Part shown: positions 44,180-56,019 of the stretch, piece after piece
How positions within the stretch are numbered: the first letter of the stretch is position 1
Layout of the letters: each line of letters opens with the position of its first letter
Source: Castanea sativa
Lineage: Eukaryota; Streptophyta; Magnoliopsida; Fagales; Fagaceae
Reading direction: 5' to 3'
Assembly (NCBI RefSeq): GCF_040712315.1
Contig: NC_134017.1
Coordinates: 9,640,001-9,704,000, forward strand
DNA length: 64,000 nt
Program-made: the position numbers and the translations under genes
The notes under the pieces: generated by a model
Seen by the model: only the letters and a program-made list of their open reading frames with translations
Database searches by the model: none
What the model was told of the DNA's origin: nothing

Positions 44180-46141
44180 GAATATGATCTAAGAACAAAA
44201 AACAAAAAACCTGCACCAAGGCAAGGCAAAATAACCTTTACATGAAGAGGAAGAAGATGAACAAAAATGAAGAAAGTAAACTCGAGATTTTTCTTTTTCT
44301 TTTTCTTACAAATAACTACATATATATGTTGGAAGATAAGCAAAGTTTGGTGAGTCAAAGTAACAAGGAACTTACCTGTAACACCCCAACCTTTACACAC
44401 CGAAAAAAAAAAAAAAACAAAAGTGATAGATTTTTGAAGACCCACATGTATGACCCCCACCTACCCCTTATCTCCCAACTACAAATTTTTGTAAATATCT
44501 CTCTCCCTCTTGACCGGCTAGTGAAGGGCTGCCTCTTTTCCTTTCACACTCAAACACACACTTACACATTCCTCTATCTCTCTCTCTCTCTCTCTCCCGA
44601 ATTTCTCCTCCCTATTGGTCTCTCAGTTAGCTTACACTAGATTTTTGCCACCAAACTGTTCTCCATGGTTTGTGACTTCTCCCAACATGAAGCTAAAGTA
44701 AAATCTCCTTGCCCCACCTTCTAATATCTGGGTTTTTATCCTAGCTGGTTAGAATTGTTCTTTGATGTTGTGGGTTTGTTTTTTGGGGGGTTATTTTATG
44801 TAGTTTGTTGGGACATATAAGACTTGATTGGAGGTTTTTAATTTAATAAGGTGAAATGGATGTATTGGTTGGCAACCATATGAGATGGATTTCTTAAGAA
44901 ATCATTTGGGTTTTGATTTATATAAGAGACTTGGGTTAATTTTTTTAAGAGGTTTCCTTGCATTTTGAATGAATTTGGCATATGTAGGTGTGAGTGTAGT
45001 GTTAACTATAAATTTGTGCAAGTGTGTAAGCACGTGCATTTTGCCTACCAAGTGTTTGATAAATTGTCTCTATGAGTTATGAGTTTTGGTTTCTTAATTT
45101 GGGATTTTGGTAATTGTTTATATGAGATTATGGATTTCATTTCTTGTTATTAATATGCTTTGACATGTGGTTTTTAATGTAAGTCAAGTTTCAAACTTTC
45201 AAAGCATTTGGGCTTGTATTAAATATAGTAATAATTTTCTTTTGGATTCTATAGCTGTTAGGAATATATTTGAGTCAACTGTAATACGTGATTTATAATA
45301 AATTATAGAAAAATCCTGTTGAGCTGAACTTTCTTTGGTACCTTGGATACATGTAGGGGTATGTTCCCTTAAATATTCGAATTAATCAAATAATATTCAA
45401 TTGACCAAACCAATTTTACAAAATGGCTGGCCAGCTATGTACTGAATCTGAAAGTACAACAAAAACATTGAGGTTTTGTGGAATTTACTTCAAACCTTTG
45501 TTGAATGGATTGGCTTGAAATTTCATGTCTTTTACTTAAGTTGATTTTAATTACGGTTTGGTCTAATCATTTAATAACCAAAAGGGAAGCTCATGAGATA
45601 TGCTACCTCTATTTTAAAGTAATGTGTTTTATGTTATGCTTACATATGAACTTTTGCTTGCAATAGAGAATTAAAATGCTTTAGTTTGTGAAATGGCACT
45701 ATAAGTTCTTGTATGCTTGTTTGGTTCCCATTTGGGAAAGGATACTTGTCTTAGGACCGGCAAGCTAGGCTTTAGGGCCTTTGGTTCAATTTTAGGGGAT
45801 CGCTTCAAATTATGGAAATAAGTATAGTGGTACTTTGAGATAGGCCTTGTCATTGATAGGTTTGATTATTGTGTTTCTAGGTTTCGATACTCTTGGTGAT
45901 GGACCTAGTGACTAGATTGTTTGATTATGTAATGCCCGATTGAGGTAAAATTGGTTGGCCTTCCAAGGTAAGTGGCTTCTTATTGGAATTTTTTTTAAAG
46001 AATCATTATTGCACTCAATTATTTTATTGTTAAACCGATTTTGAAACATTATTCATGGTTTTCCTAAAACATATTGCATGTACTATTATTGTAAATTAAT
46101 TATTTATGGAAAACCCATGAAGCATGACTTGTCATTGCATA
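44180..46141. other. Intergenic, probably LTR-derived
   Basis: No gene. TGTAACACCCCAACC at 44377 and a pyrimidine-rich run with (CT)n at about 44575-44597 look like a Ty3-type LTR start and leader. GTAATGCCCGATTGAGG and GGTAAGTGGCTTC near 45930-45980 would fit the same LTR. No partner end was found, so I leave it unclassified. Confidence 0.4.
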
Positions 46142-46146
46142 TGGGG

Positions 46147-46988
46147 TGTACATTTTTAGACCCCTTAAAACACCAGTTGTTTAACCTAGTTGTTTAGCCA
46201 AGTGATTACTTAGGTAAATTATTCAAATCTAGGTTAACACAAGTAAATCATATCAAGTAAAAAATGTGGAAAATAAAGAACACAACAATATATAACCCAG
46301 GAAAACCAAACCGGTAAAAAACTTGTGAAGGATTTAACCTAACTATCCTCAAGGTAAAACAAGATCCACTATAAAAGAATTGAAGTTTTACAATAGCGAC
46401 TTAGACCACTAACATCCTATTGCTATCTTGAGTAGAAAACTTACTACCATGATCACGTAACAGCTCTGAGTCCATGAACTACTTCTTTCTCAGATCCACA
46501 GCATCCACAAGTACACCCACTTGTGTTTTTCTTTAAGCTCTTGAAACAGCAATTGAAGCGATCACCAAGCTCTCAACATCAATCTTGATCTTAATAACTC
46601 TAAGTGTGTATGAAGGTAAACACTTCTAGATCTCACAAGAGATTCACATACACAGCATATCAACAACCACTAAAACGTAGCTAGGGTTTTTCTATTTATA
46701 TGAAATATGAAATATAAAACATAAAACCCTACACGTCAAACGGGATTGGGCTAAGTTGGAAAATTTTGCAAAAAAAATTTGCACGAGCTTCGATCAATCG
46801 AGTTTAATTTTTGATTGTTTGAGCCTTGCAGATTTAGTCCAATAAATCCTGCAGTACACTCGATTCCAACTTTACAATAAACACACTTCGAGCAGCCTAA
46901 AGCTAGACTCTAGGTTTTGATCATGGTTTGCCAACATTACACATTAAAGTTATAATACGTTTAGATTCTAAGTTCTTAGAACCTAACA
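46147..46988 (-). mobile_element. Copia-family solo LTR, 842 bp, 5-bp TSD TGGGG
   Basis: On the minus strand it starts TGTTAGGTTCTAAGAAC and ends CTAAAAATGTACA (TG...CA). TGGGG sits directly on both sides (46142-46146, 46989-46993), and the flanks rejoin into continuous sequence. It aligns end to end with the LTR at 3914-4753, which still has its polypurine tract. No internal sequence adjoins. Confidence 0.93.
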
Positions 46989-46993
46989 TGGGG

Positions 46994-47550
46994 AAATGCA
47001 TGATTATTGGCAAGGAAAAGACAAACATCTTTGATTTATGGATTTATTGCATTATTTGCAAATTCTAAAGATGTTTCATCTTGACTCATGATTTTCGGGA
47101 AATCAATAGAAAATATTATTGACAAGAAATTATTTTGGAAATTTTGAGAACTTTGCAAAATGCTTGGATATTAAAAGGTTTCATGAAACTACTTGGAAAC
47201 GGACTATGAGTTTCAATTTTATTTAACTGTGAGTTTTATGTTGTTTTTACCCTTGTGCGATGAAAGGTGTGATTACTCTAGCCAAATGTCGTGGTCTTCG
47301 TGACATTGGTATCTTGGCACTTCGTCTTTATGGCAGTTTGATGTCTTCGTGGCATACCTAATGTCTTTATGGTAGCTTGAAAACAATTTATATATATATA
47401 TATATATCTTGGTATCTTGGCACCCCATCTTTGTGGCAATTTGATGTCTTCATGACATAAATTGATGCTTTTGTGGCATAATTGATGTCTTTGTGACATA
47501 CCTAATATCTTTATGGCAGCTGATAAAAAATTTATGTGTGTGTGTGTGTG
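46994..47550. repeat. LTR-like sequence with TGTCTTTATGGCA tandem motifs and (TG)n
   Basis: From 47278 a set of about nine loosely repeated units of the type TGATGTCTTCGTGGCATA / GGTATCTTGGCAC lies around a short (TA)n run (47389-47408). It ends in a (TG)n run (47535-47552) that meets the next LTR start. The units vary in length and sequence, unlike a CRISPR array. Confidence 0.55.
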
Positions 47551-49139
47551 TGTTAGGTTCATATTTTTATGTAATTGGCATATCTTATAACAAAACGCAC
47601 TTTACTTGTATTTTGGTAAATTCAAATAGGTTCAAGATGATCATTACAAGTGATTACATTAAAGACATGAAGATTACTCAAGAATTGCTCAAAAAAGCTG
47701 AATTTGCAAGTCCCGATACCTCCTCGCTACTTGTCAATCTATCGAGATTTATTAAAAGCTCGATACCTCTCGATCTATATATCAAGCTTACGAGATTTAT
47801 GATATAGCCTGCAACATTTTGATTCTCAAAGGCTATCTGTTTTATAGGTTTGCATAATCCTTGTAGGATTAGGAAATCCTAAGGTTTGTGTAAACCTAAT
47901 TGGAATAGAAGAGCCTATTTAAAATGCTCATTAAGCTCCTATTTAAATATGGAGGTGGAGAAAGAAAACCCCAACCCAAGAAAGTATCATAAAGTTTTCT
48001 TTTTGAAACCCTAGCCTTTTCCTATAGAAGAAACAATTCTTGCTGCGTTTCTTGTATGTCTTTGGATTTTGTAACCAAGCAATTTCTCTAGCACCAACAT
48101 TGAAGATCATATTGGTATTTCTATGTGAAGTTGTTCCAAATCAACTACAACAATCAAAGGGTTGCTGTGAAGTTAGTCACATGTTGGGATTTGTACAAAG
48201 GGTTAGTCACAAATTGGAGGTTTGTACATCAAAGGAAAGAAAACTACTACAAGATCAAGTCCAATTAAGTAATGGAACAAAGGTTCAACTATAGGTTAGT
48301 ATCTTGAGATAGGTTAGGGTTAAGGGTGTCCAACCAAACCCGGTATCCACCTAACCCACCCAACCTGGCCGACTCGACGCCAGCGACAGTCGGCGGCAGG
48401 TCTCCGTCCCCAAAATCTGATACCATCGGGTCGAATGACGGGTCTGAGACCAAAAAATCAATCCCCAACCGATCCAACCGTATTAACACCGAAAAAGTAG
48501 TTGTTCTCCACCGGTGAGTGTGTTTCACTGGCGTTTTGGTCCGATTGGTCTAGATTTGGGCTTATTTCTTCAAGATCCGACGATATCTCATCGAGATCCA
48601 ACTTGATCTCTTCGAGATCCCGCCTGATCTCAGCAGATTCGGCCCAATCTTGACCAAAATCAGTGGATTTCAACCAAAATCAGTGGATTTCTGAAGGTTT
48701 CAACTCCGACCGAGGACCAACCGAAATTCGACGAGTTCCGACCACCCGATCTGACTCCCTTCACCAGTCGACGGCGGGTTCAGAATTTCGAGACCCGAAC
48801 TGATCAAGTCGGTTCTAGGTTGGGCACAAACCCAACCCGAACCGACCCGTGGACAGACCTAGTCAGGGTAGGTAGTAAGATTATTTATACTTGTAACCAC
48901 TTAATTGTTGATTAGTAGATTCTTTGAAGTAATGACTTTAAAATCACCCAGTGTGGTTTTTGTCTTGCGAGGTTTTCTCCATTTGTCAATAAATCACCAT
49001 ATCTAATTTATTTTCTACTTCACATAGTATTTTTGATGATTTATTGGTGTCTTCATGATATACATGCAATTGAACCTAATTAATCAACTTGTAATTGAAT
49101 TAATTACCCAAAGACAACATTGATATATATTTATGCACA
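47551..49139 (+). mobile_element. Divergent copia-like LTR with nested hAT MITE
   Basis: Starts TGTTAGGTTCATATTTTTATG and follows the order of the 54010 LTR family (ACAAAACGCACTTTACTTG, ATTAAAGACATGAAGATTAC, GACTTTAAAATCACCCAGTG, GTTTTCTCCATTTGTCAATAA). It fades out near TTATGCACA at 49131-49139. It is interrupted by a hAT-type MITE at 48321-48861; without it the LTR would be about 1.04 kb. No TSD is evident because the left flank is a (TG)n run. Confidence 0.65.
48321..48861. mobile_element. hAT-type MITE, 541 bp, 8-bp TSD
   Basis: GC-richer than everything around it. Ends are TAAGGGTGTCCAACC and, on the other strand, TAGGTCTGTCCACGGG, matching hAT-type TIRs. The 8-bp flanks are GTTAGGGT (48313-48320) and GTCAGGGT (48862-48869), 7 of 8 identical. 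The subterminal regions are rich in ACCCAACC / GGTTGGG words. The reading frames inside look like by-products of low AT content. Confidence 0.8.
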
Positions 49140-51980
49140 CCGAATTTCATGTGAATCAATGTTATTTACTATTTGATTCTCAAACCCATATTTTAAGTAT
49201 AATTTAAAGTTTGAGAAGCTTAAAATTTTAAAAAATTATGATGAAATAATTATAAAGAGAAAATGCAATCCAATGGTTGATTTGTCAAAACTTCATTTCA
49301 CTGAAAAGTATGGAATGATATGCAACGCATAACATTGAAAACACCATTTAAGTGAAAAATATGGGTTCAGTTCAAGTTACACCAAGTATAACTCTAAGTT
49401 GTATTACACTAAACAATTTTTTTTTTTTATTGGATGTAAATTTTGACAACTATCTTCTTATACTCAACATGCTTACAAAGTTTTAAAATAGTTTGTGATC
49501 GATAATTATGATATTGATGAAATATTTAAAATTCAAATTTTTGTAACTAAAACTGTGAATATAAAATAAGTTTTTATATCAAATAGTTAATAGCTTTGTT
49601 TGACACAAAACTTAGTTTTGGTTGCTTTGCAAAGTGATCTTTCTTTTTATTTTTACTTTTATTTTTATTTTTATGCTTAAGTTTAGGCGATTCAATAAAT
49701 CATGGGTTAACATAAGGCCGCATAGATATAGTGATATTTCTTGGTGCGACCTGGGAGGCAATTGCCCCCTCTTGGATGCAATTTCCCCTCTCCAAAGATA
49801 TACATAAAAAATTTACTTGTTTATTGTCCCTTTGATTGAAGACTTTAGAAAACGCAATTGAGTTATTTAATTAAATTGGCTTCAAAAAGTGTCTCAACAA
49901 AACTTGTAAGAACCCCTTTATTTCTCGATAATTTATATTCTACATTAATATTCGTTTTTTAGCAATAGCTTCCCCTCATAACTCTAACCATACACTGTGT
50001 ACTTAAATAAATTAATGCTACGTATATTATGAAATGATTTATCGCCTGTTTTGAACCAATATTTTCTTTTGATGAAACCATTAAAATGGATTGCTAGACA
50101 TAATATTTCGAGACTATATATTCAATCATTATTCATATATTCATTTGAAACTAATTTCACTCTTACACAATGAATTTTGTGAAAAGTCACATACTAACAT
50201 ATAAGTTTTAATGAATCATTATGACCTTTAAAAAAGAAATGATTTCAAAATGTCCGCATTTACAAAAAGACACTATTCTTAAACAACATATATTTTCATA
50301 GAAATAGGTAGAGAATAAATCAATATTTTGATATATAACATTAGGGTCTAAGAATCATTATTTTTTCCTCTATAATTTTTATAGTTCATTAATGTAAGAT
50401 TTATAGTATGTCTCTCAATTAAATTAAGCTAGCATGATTTGAAATCCATATATTATGAAAGAATTTGTCATGTGTTTTGAACCAATTTCTACTTTTCAAA
50501 ACCATTGCAGTTGACTGTTAGAAATAATATTTTTGAGACTATTAGATTAGTCCTTAGAGGCAGAGCCAAGGGGGGTGATTGCCCTTCCCCCCGCCCCCAA
50601 AAAATTTAATCTACTTTCCTTAGTTATAGTATTATGATAAGACTTAGTCGACCCTTTCCATTGAGAAAAAGAAAACAACTTCCTTACTTTAACACCTAGA
50701 AACTGACACCGTTAACTTAAAGAATGGTAACAGTTACATACTGTGTACTTGATACACAATTGAAATCATGTTTTAAGAAAACTGACATTGTAAAAGTTAT
50801 AAGATCCTTTACTTATAAAAGTTAAAAGCATATCACTTTCATTCTATCTTTTACTACTCCACTCTTCAGCCATGAGATTTATTGCTTATCCCAAAAGAAT
50901 AAGTAATGTTACAGACACTATAATTTTATTAACATTTTTTACAACAGTTAATTAGGTTGGTAAGATTTTATTGATTTTAACTCGAGTCGATCACTAACAT
51001 TATTTTTTTATTTATCAATAATTTGACACCTAGCCAATTATGAACAATTTTGTGATTTATTTTGTTTTTTGAGTCTCTAGACTTTTTTGCATTTTTTTTT
51101 TTCTCATCTCAAGGCATTGGGGCCCAAAATCTTACACAAAATAATTTTAAAAACTATTCAATGTTCTTATATGGGAAAAAACCCTAAAACAATCACATTT
51201 TTTCCCTTGAATTCAATATGTATTTGAAGCTAGTAACTTACACTTTTAGATTAATTTATTTTATTGAATCAAGTTAGATTCTTTTTTTTTTTTTGATAAA
51301 CAGTAATACTTATTAGAATATACACGAAAATAATAATATTAGTATTTTAAATAATGTATTATAAACCCGGTTTAAGTTAGATATCTAGAATTACATATTT
51401 AGATTGGTTGATTTCTTATTGTTAGTAATTACGAATTGATCATTTTTAGTTCTTTATTTTAATTATATAAACGATATACTTGTAGTTAATTAAGATTATA
51501 GAGAAAATTGACCACATGCAATGAGTAAATTAAACTAGATATGAAAAATATAAATAATAGTTTACATTTATATAAAATTTTGTATGACGATTACATTATT
51601 TACAAATTTCTTTTTACTATTAATATTGGTTGATGGGTTTAAGATTATGTTTGCTTTTAATATTTTCTTTAATTCTTACTTCCACTAAACTGAAATCCTA
51701 ACATTGGCACTTGTCCTCAACTCCTCGTACGTTCCCTAAAAAAAAAAAGTTCACTCTTATACGTGACTTTTGAGAAAAGTCACATATTAATATATAAGTT
51801 TTTATGAATCGTTATGACCCTTAAAAAAGGAAAATACTTAAAAGTTAAACTCGCTAAACTTAAAAATTTAGTTATTATAGAAGGTCAATATTCTTAAACA
51901 AAACTGATTCGAATATAAATATTTTGAGATTTATTCAATATATAGATTGAGTTAAATTTATTTTAAAGGTTTCTAACTAT
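49140..51980. other. AT-rich intergenic DNA with an imperfect duplicated block
   Basis: No gene. A block at about 50150-50290 (TTTGTGAAAAGTCACATACT, GAATCATTATGACC) recurs at about 51750-51900 (TTTGAGAAAAGTCACATATT, GAATCGTTATGACC). Short C-rich patches occur at 49755-49795 and 50575-50600. Confidence 0.5.
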
Positions 51981-52012
51981 TCAACACCACTGCACACCCT
52001 TGGTGCAATGTT
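51981..52012 (+). mobile_element. 5' scrap of the tRNA-derived SINE
   Basis: ACCACTGCACACCCTTGGTG matches the first bases of the SINE at 20558; the rest is missing. Confidence 0.45.
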
Positions 52013-52760
52013 TCTTTTCTATCTTTATACACATATTTCTTTATGTACTCAATCTTTATTTCTGTTTCACCCATGATGTCTTGATGAGTTTTGTTTAAGT
52101 GTTTCAGAAAGATAAGTTGTGAAAGTCTATCTTGCCATGAACTCTCTTCTTGCAAAGTTTTTCAAGGGTTTGTAGTAGGGATAGATTTATTTTGTAATAC
52201 AACAAGTGGTTATGAGTTAAGTAATATAAGACTTCTCTCGTGATTATTTCTTTTATTGTGGTTTTGTCATGGATTGCCAAATGGGGAGATTGTTAGGGAC
52301 ATATTTTATGTAAATTGGCTAATCCTATGACAAAATGCACTTTACTTATAATTTGGTAGATCTAAGATGGGTTTAGTACTTCAGGAAACATGTTCAAGCC
52401 AAGTATTAAAACCATGAAGATTGAACCAAGAAACAAGTAAAGAAAAGCTGTTCATTAAAGCTTGACAGATACCTCGACAAAAACAGTATCTATCGAGACA
52501 TAAGTAAGAAGCTCGAAAAAAGCTGAATCTGTCAAGATCTACAAAATCAAAATTTTCAGATCTGATTTTCGGCTCATGCTAACATGTATGTGTAGGGTTT
52601 CTTTTCTCACAACCCTAGACATATATAAGGCTTATTTTAAAGGTCATTATACGTAGAGAACACATGCAGAAAGTGACCTAGTGCCTTATTCTCTTTGCAA
52701 GAAGTTACTACGTCTCTTGCGCCTTAGGGTTTTGTAACTAAGTACTTCTTGATCTTCATG
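52013..52760 (+). mobile_element. Copia 3' end: internal tail, polypurine tract and truncated 3' LTR
   Basis: The internal tail runs to ATTGCCAAATGGGGAGAT (polypurine tract, ends 52290), followed at 52291 by TGTTAGGGACATATTTTATG, the LTR start of the family at 7861 and 54010. The LTR is lost at about 52760, where another LTR-like start begins. This copy fixes the orientation of the family as plus here. Confidence 0.78.
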
Positions 52761-54004
52761 TAGACACTCAATTTTGCACCCATGATTTAATCAAGGAAGA
52801 TGACTGGAGTGACCATCCATGTACCCCAAAAATCATTCTTGCATCACATTTATCAATTTGTTCTTGCATTACATGCATCAATTTATTCTTGCATTACATG
52901 CATCATGTCATTCATTACATATCATACTAATGATCTTGAGATTCTAGCGGTCGCAACGGTGTTTCTGATTTCTAAATCGGACCATCTGATCGAAAGATAT
53001 CGCATGATCAAGTTTGCACGATTCATACACATTGTGTCTAGGAAGAGTCGACCACACACGATTAATTTAAATTAATTCTGATTGGTCAAACAATTAAAAT
53101 TAATTAAATATTTTTTTGATTGGTTGATAATTAGTGTTTAAGATAGGGGTGCATGCATAGGAGCAAAAGGTATGATTGGAAAACAATAAAATTGTGGATA
53201 ATTTGAACTTTATCAAGATATATTTTAAGGGATTTATCCACAAGATAATTGTTCTGAAAAAGCCTGAATTATCAACAACAAAAAAAAGAGATATTAAAAA
53301 AAAATCATATACAAAGGATGAAAACGCATCTAGGTACAAGGACCGGCCAAAAAACCCTAAAAAGAGAGTCCAATTGGCACCCAAACACGAAAGTGCGTTT
53401 GGTATCCAAGAGCCAATTCGGCACTTTTAGAGTGCCAAACGGCACTTTGAAAGTGACGAATTGCACTTGGATGGGCTTTGGCCCAACGGCCTTCAGGTGA
53501 CGATAATACATACCCTTTTCGACATTTTCGCAAAAGGATTCATGTTGATTCAAACCCTAATCGTCCGTACTTATTTTTTAGGGATCTCTAACCTCTATAA
53601 ATAAAGGCTGAACCTCATAATTCAGCACCTTTTTTTTTCGCTCTAAGGGCATACGTTTTGAGACTAAAAGAGTGTTGATATTCTTTGATCCTCTCTAAGA
53701 ATTGCTACAAGAATTAGGGTTTTTAGGTTTCAAAGATAACTAAATAAGTTTCTTTGAACCCTAAAACATCCTCTTGAGAACAAAGAGTGCTCATGCAAGA
53801 GGTTGTTTCCATTACCCTATCTTTTCCATGCTCCCTTTTATGTTGATAAATATTTATTTCAATAACATGAATGATTTGTAATTGTTTTGTTTAAAGCATG
53901 ATTGTTTTTACTATGTAATTGTTATAATCTCTTTGCTTGAATGTCAATAATTTGCATGTAAAAAATACTTTTCTTAAAAATAAAAACAAATCTGCATCTT
54001 TATA
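52761..54004 (+). mobile_element. Probable Ty3-type LTR region starting TGTAGACACTC
   Basis: TGTAGACACTCAATTTTGCA at about 52761 resembles the start of large plant Ty3 LTRs. The stretch has AACCTCTATAAATAAAGG (TATA-like, near 53590) followed by TTTTTTTTCGCTC, as expected of an LTR promoter. An end is not seen before the solo LTR at 54010; the sequence after 55016 and beyond 63624 keeps the same AGATCTGAATTTT-like words, so the element may continue past 64000. No open frame is convincing. Confidence 0.4.
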
Positions 54005-54009
54005 AGATG

Positions 54010-55015
54010 TGTTAGGACAAATGTGATTCATGTTAGGAATATATGTCATCATGTATTTGCTAATCCTCTGACAAAACACACTTTACTTGTAATTGGGTAG
54101 ATCTAGGATGTGTTAATACTTTAAGAAACAAGGTTTCAAGTTCAAGTGTTAAAGTCATACAAGTCTGTCCAAGAAACAAGTGAAGAAGTGTTATTCATTA
54201 AAGCTTGACAGCTAGTATCTATCAAGGCTTAAAAAGCTGTTTCAGCCTGAGGCTCAACAACTACTCAATAGATAGGGTATCTGTCGAGACTTATGAAAAA
54301 CAGATTTTCAGTTTTGATTTTCATCCAATCCATGAATGTATTTTTAGACTTTCTTTTCTCATAACCCTAAAAATATATAAGGATTTTTTTAAGTGTTGTC
54401 AAAGGTTGCTCAAGTTGCTCGTGCGTGTAGCAAAATTTTGTTTATGCAAATTGTGACCGAAGACAGAATTTGCCCTAATTCTTCTTTCTCTTGAAGAAGC
54501 TGCTGTGTTTGTACACCATAAGGTTTTGTAACCAAGGAGCTTCGTGATCTTCATCGTGTGATGAACTGAAGAACTTTGCAACCAACATCCTTCTCAAGTT
54601 GGTGATCAAGTAACGTACTGAGATCTATGCATCTATTGGTTAGTCACGTATTGGGAGTCATGCATTAAAAGGAGAGATTGTCACTACAGAACAAGTCTAA
54701 TTGGGTATTGGGGTAAAGGTTCAACTATATGTTGGTATAAGGTACTGGGATTCCTTTACTTGTAACCGTTTGTTGTTATAATAGTGAATTATCGGGAGTG
54801 ATGACCTTAAAATCACCCGGTGGGGTTTTTGCCTTAGAAGTTTTCCCTATTCGAAAACAAATCACCTTCTTAAATTTATTTTCCGTTACATTTTATTTTA
54901 GTTGGTGATTTGGTTGAACTGCCACGTACATTGCATGTTAATTTAATTAATTAATAAATTATGCTAATTAATCAATTAATTCATCACAATGGGTCGATAC
55001 ATTTTTTGTCTATCA
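54010..55015 (+). mobile_element. Copia-like solo LTR, 1006 bp, 5-bp TSD AGATG
   Basis: Flanked by AGATG at 54005-54009 and 55016-55020. The rejoined flanks give ATCTTTATAAGATGTAGATC, closely matching a neighbouring copy (ATCTTTCTAAGATGTAGATC near 55073), which confirms the limits. It starts TGTTAGGACA and ends CTATCA. A second TGTTAGG at 54031 aligns with the start of the other family members, so this copy has 21 extra 5' bases. Related truncated copies: 5461, 7861, 47551, 52291. Confidence 0.86.
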
Positions 55016-55199
55016 AGATGTAGATCTAACTTTTTCTTAATAAAAAAAAAAAAAAAAAAAACCGGATCTGCATCTTTCTAAGATGTAGATCTGAATTTTT
55101 CTCAACTAAAAAACTGGGCCAAAATGGCCCAATACCACAATTTTCAGAAATTTTTAGCAAAAAAACACTGTTTCGGAACTAAATAGGGAAATACCACTT

Positions 55200-55915
55200 T
55201 TATGGTACTCGAGTTTGGCAAACTCGAGTACCATTTGGAACTCGAGTTTAAGACACTCGAGTTCCTAGAAGTTTTGCCACCGTGGCACTGCTGAGGTGAA
55301 AATTTGGCGAATAAAAAAATAATGTGATACTCGAGCTTGGTATACTCGAGTACCATGCAACACAATACTCGAGTATAACATGCTCGAGTACCTTTTATAA
55401 ATAAAATGTTGTTTATTTTATTTCTACAGTACTCGAGCTCACCAAACTCGAGTACCTTGTAACTTTTTTTTTTTTTTTGGGATTATCGACAAATAAACAT
55501 AAACATAAAATGTTGTTTATTTTATTTCTACAGTACTCGAGCTCACCAAGCTCGAGTACCTTGTAACTTTTTTTTTTTTTTGGGATTATCGACAAATAAA
55601 CATAAACATAAAATATTGTTTATTTTATTTCTACAGTACTCGAGCTCACCAAGCTCGAGTACCTTGTAACTTTTTTTTTTTTTTGATTATCGACAAATAA
55701 ACATAAACATAAAATGTTGTTTATTTTATTTCTACAATACTCGAGCTCACCAAGGTCGAGTACCTTATAACTTTATTTTATTTTGTTTTGGGATTATCGA
55801 CAAATAAACATAAACATAAAATGCTGTTTATTTTATTTCTACAGTACACCAACTCACTAAGCTCGAATACCTTGTAACTTTTCTTTTCTTTTCTTTTTTT
55901 TGGGACTATCGAAAT
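55200..55915. repeat. Left-arm zone of CTCGAG palindromes and ~103-bp repeats
   Basis: Fifteen CTCGAG sites occur between 55200 and 55760, mostly in pairs as GTACTCGAG...CTCGAGTAC. The first pair (55202-55234) is a perfect 16-bp stem around one base. From about 55403, five tandem units of about 103 bp each contain ACAGTACTCGAGCTCACC, a T run and GGGATTATCGACAAATAAAC. Confidence 0.9.
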
Positions 55916-56019
55916 AAACATAAACATAAAAATAAGTAGCTTTTTTATGTATTTATTTATTTAAATAGAAGCATTGTAAAATACAGAGATTTTAATTTCA
56001 AAATATGAATTTAATTTCT

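Noticed and set aside
47278..47530. CRISPR-like array of TGTCTTTATGGCA units
   Set aside because: Units and spacing vary, there are no unique spacers, and the window is plant nuclear DNA.
48289..48673. Overlapping open frames on both strands
   Set aside because: They lie in the GC-richer hAT MITE, where stops are rarer; composition explains them.
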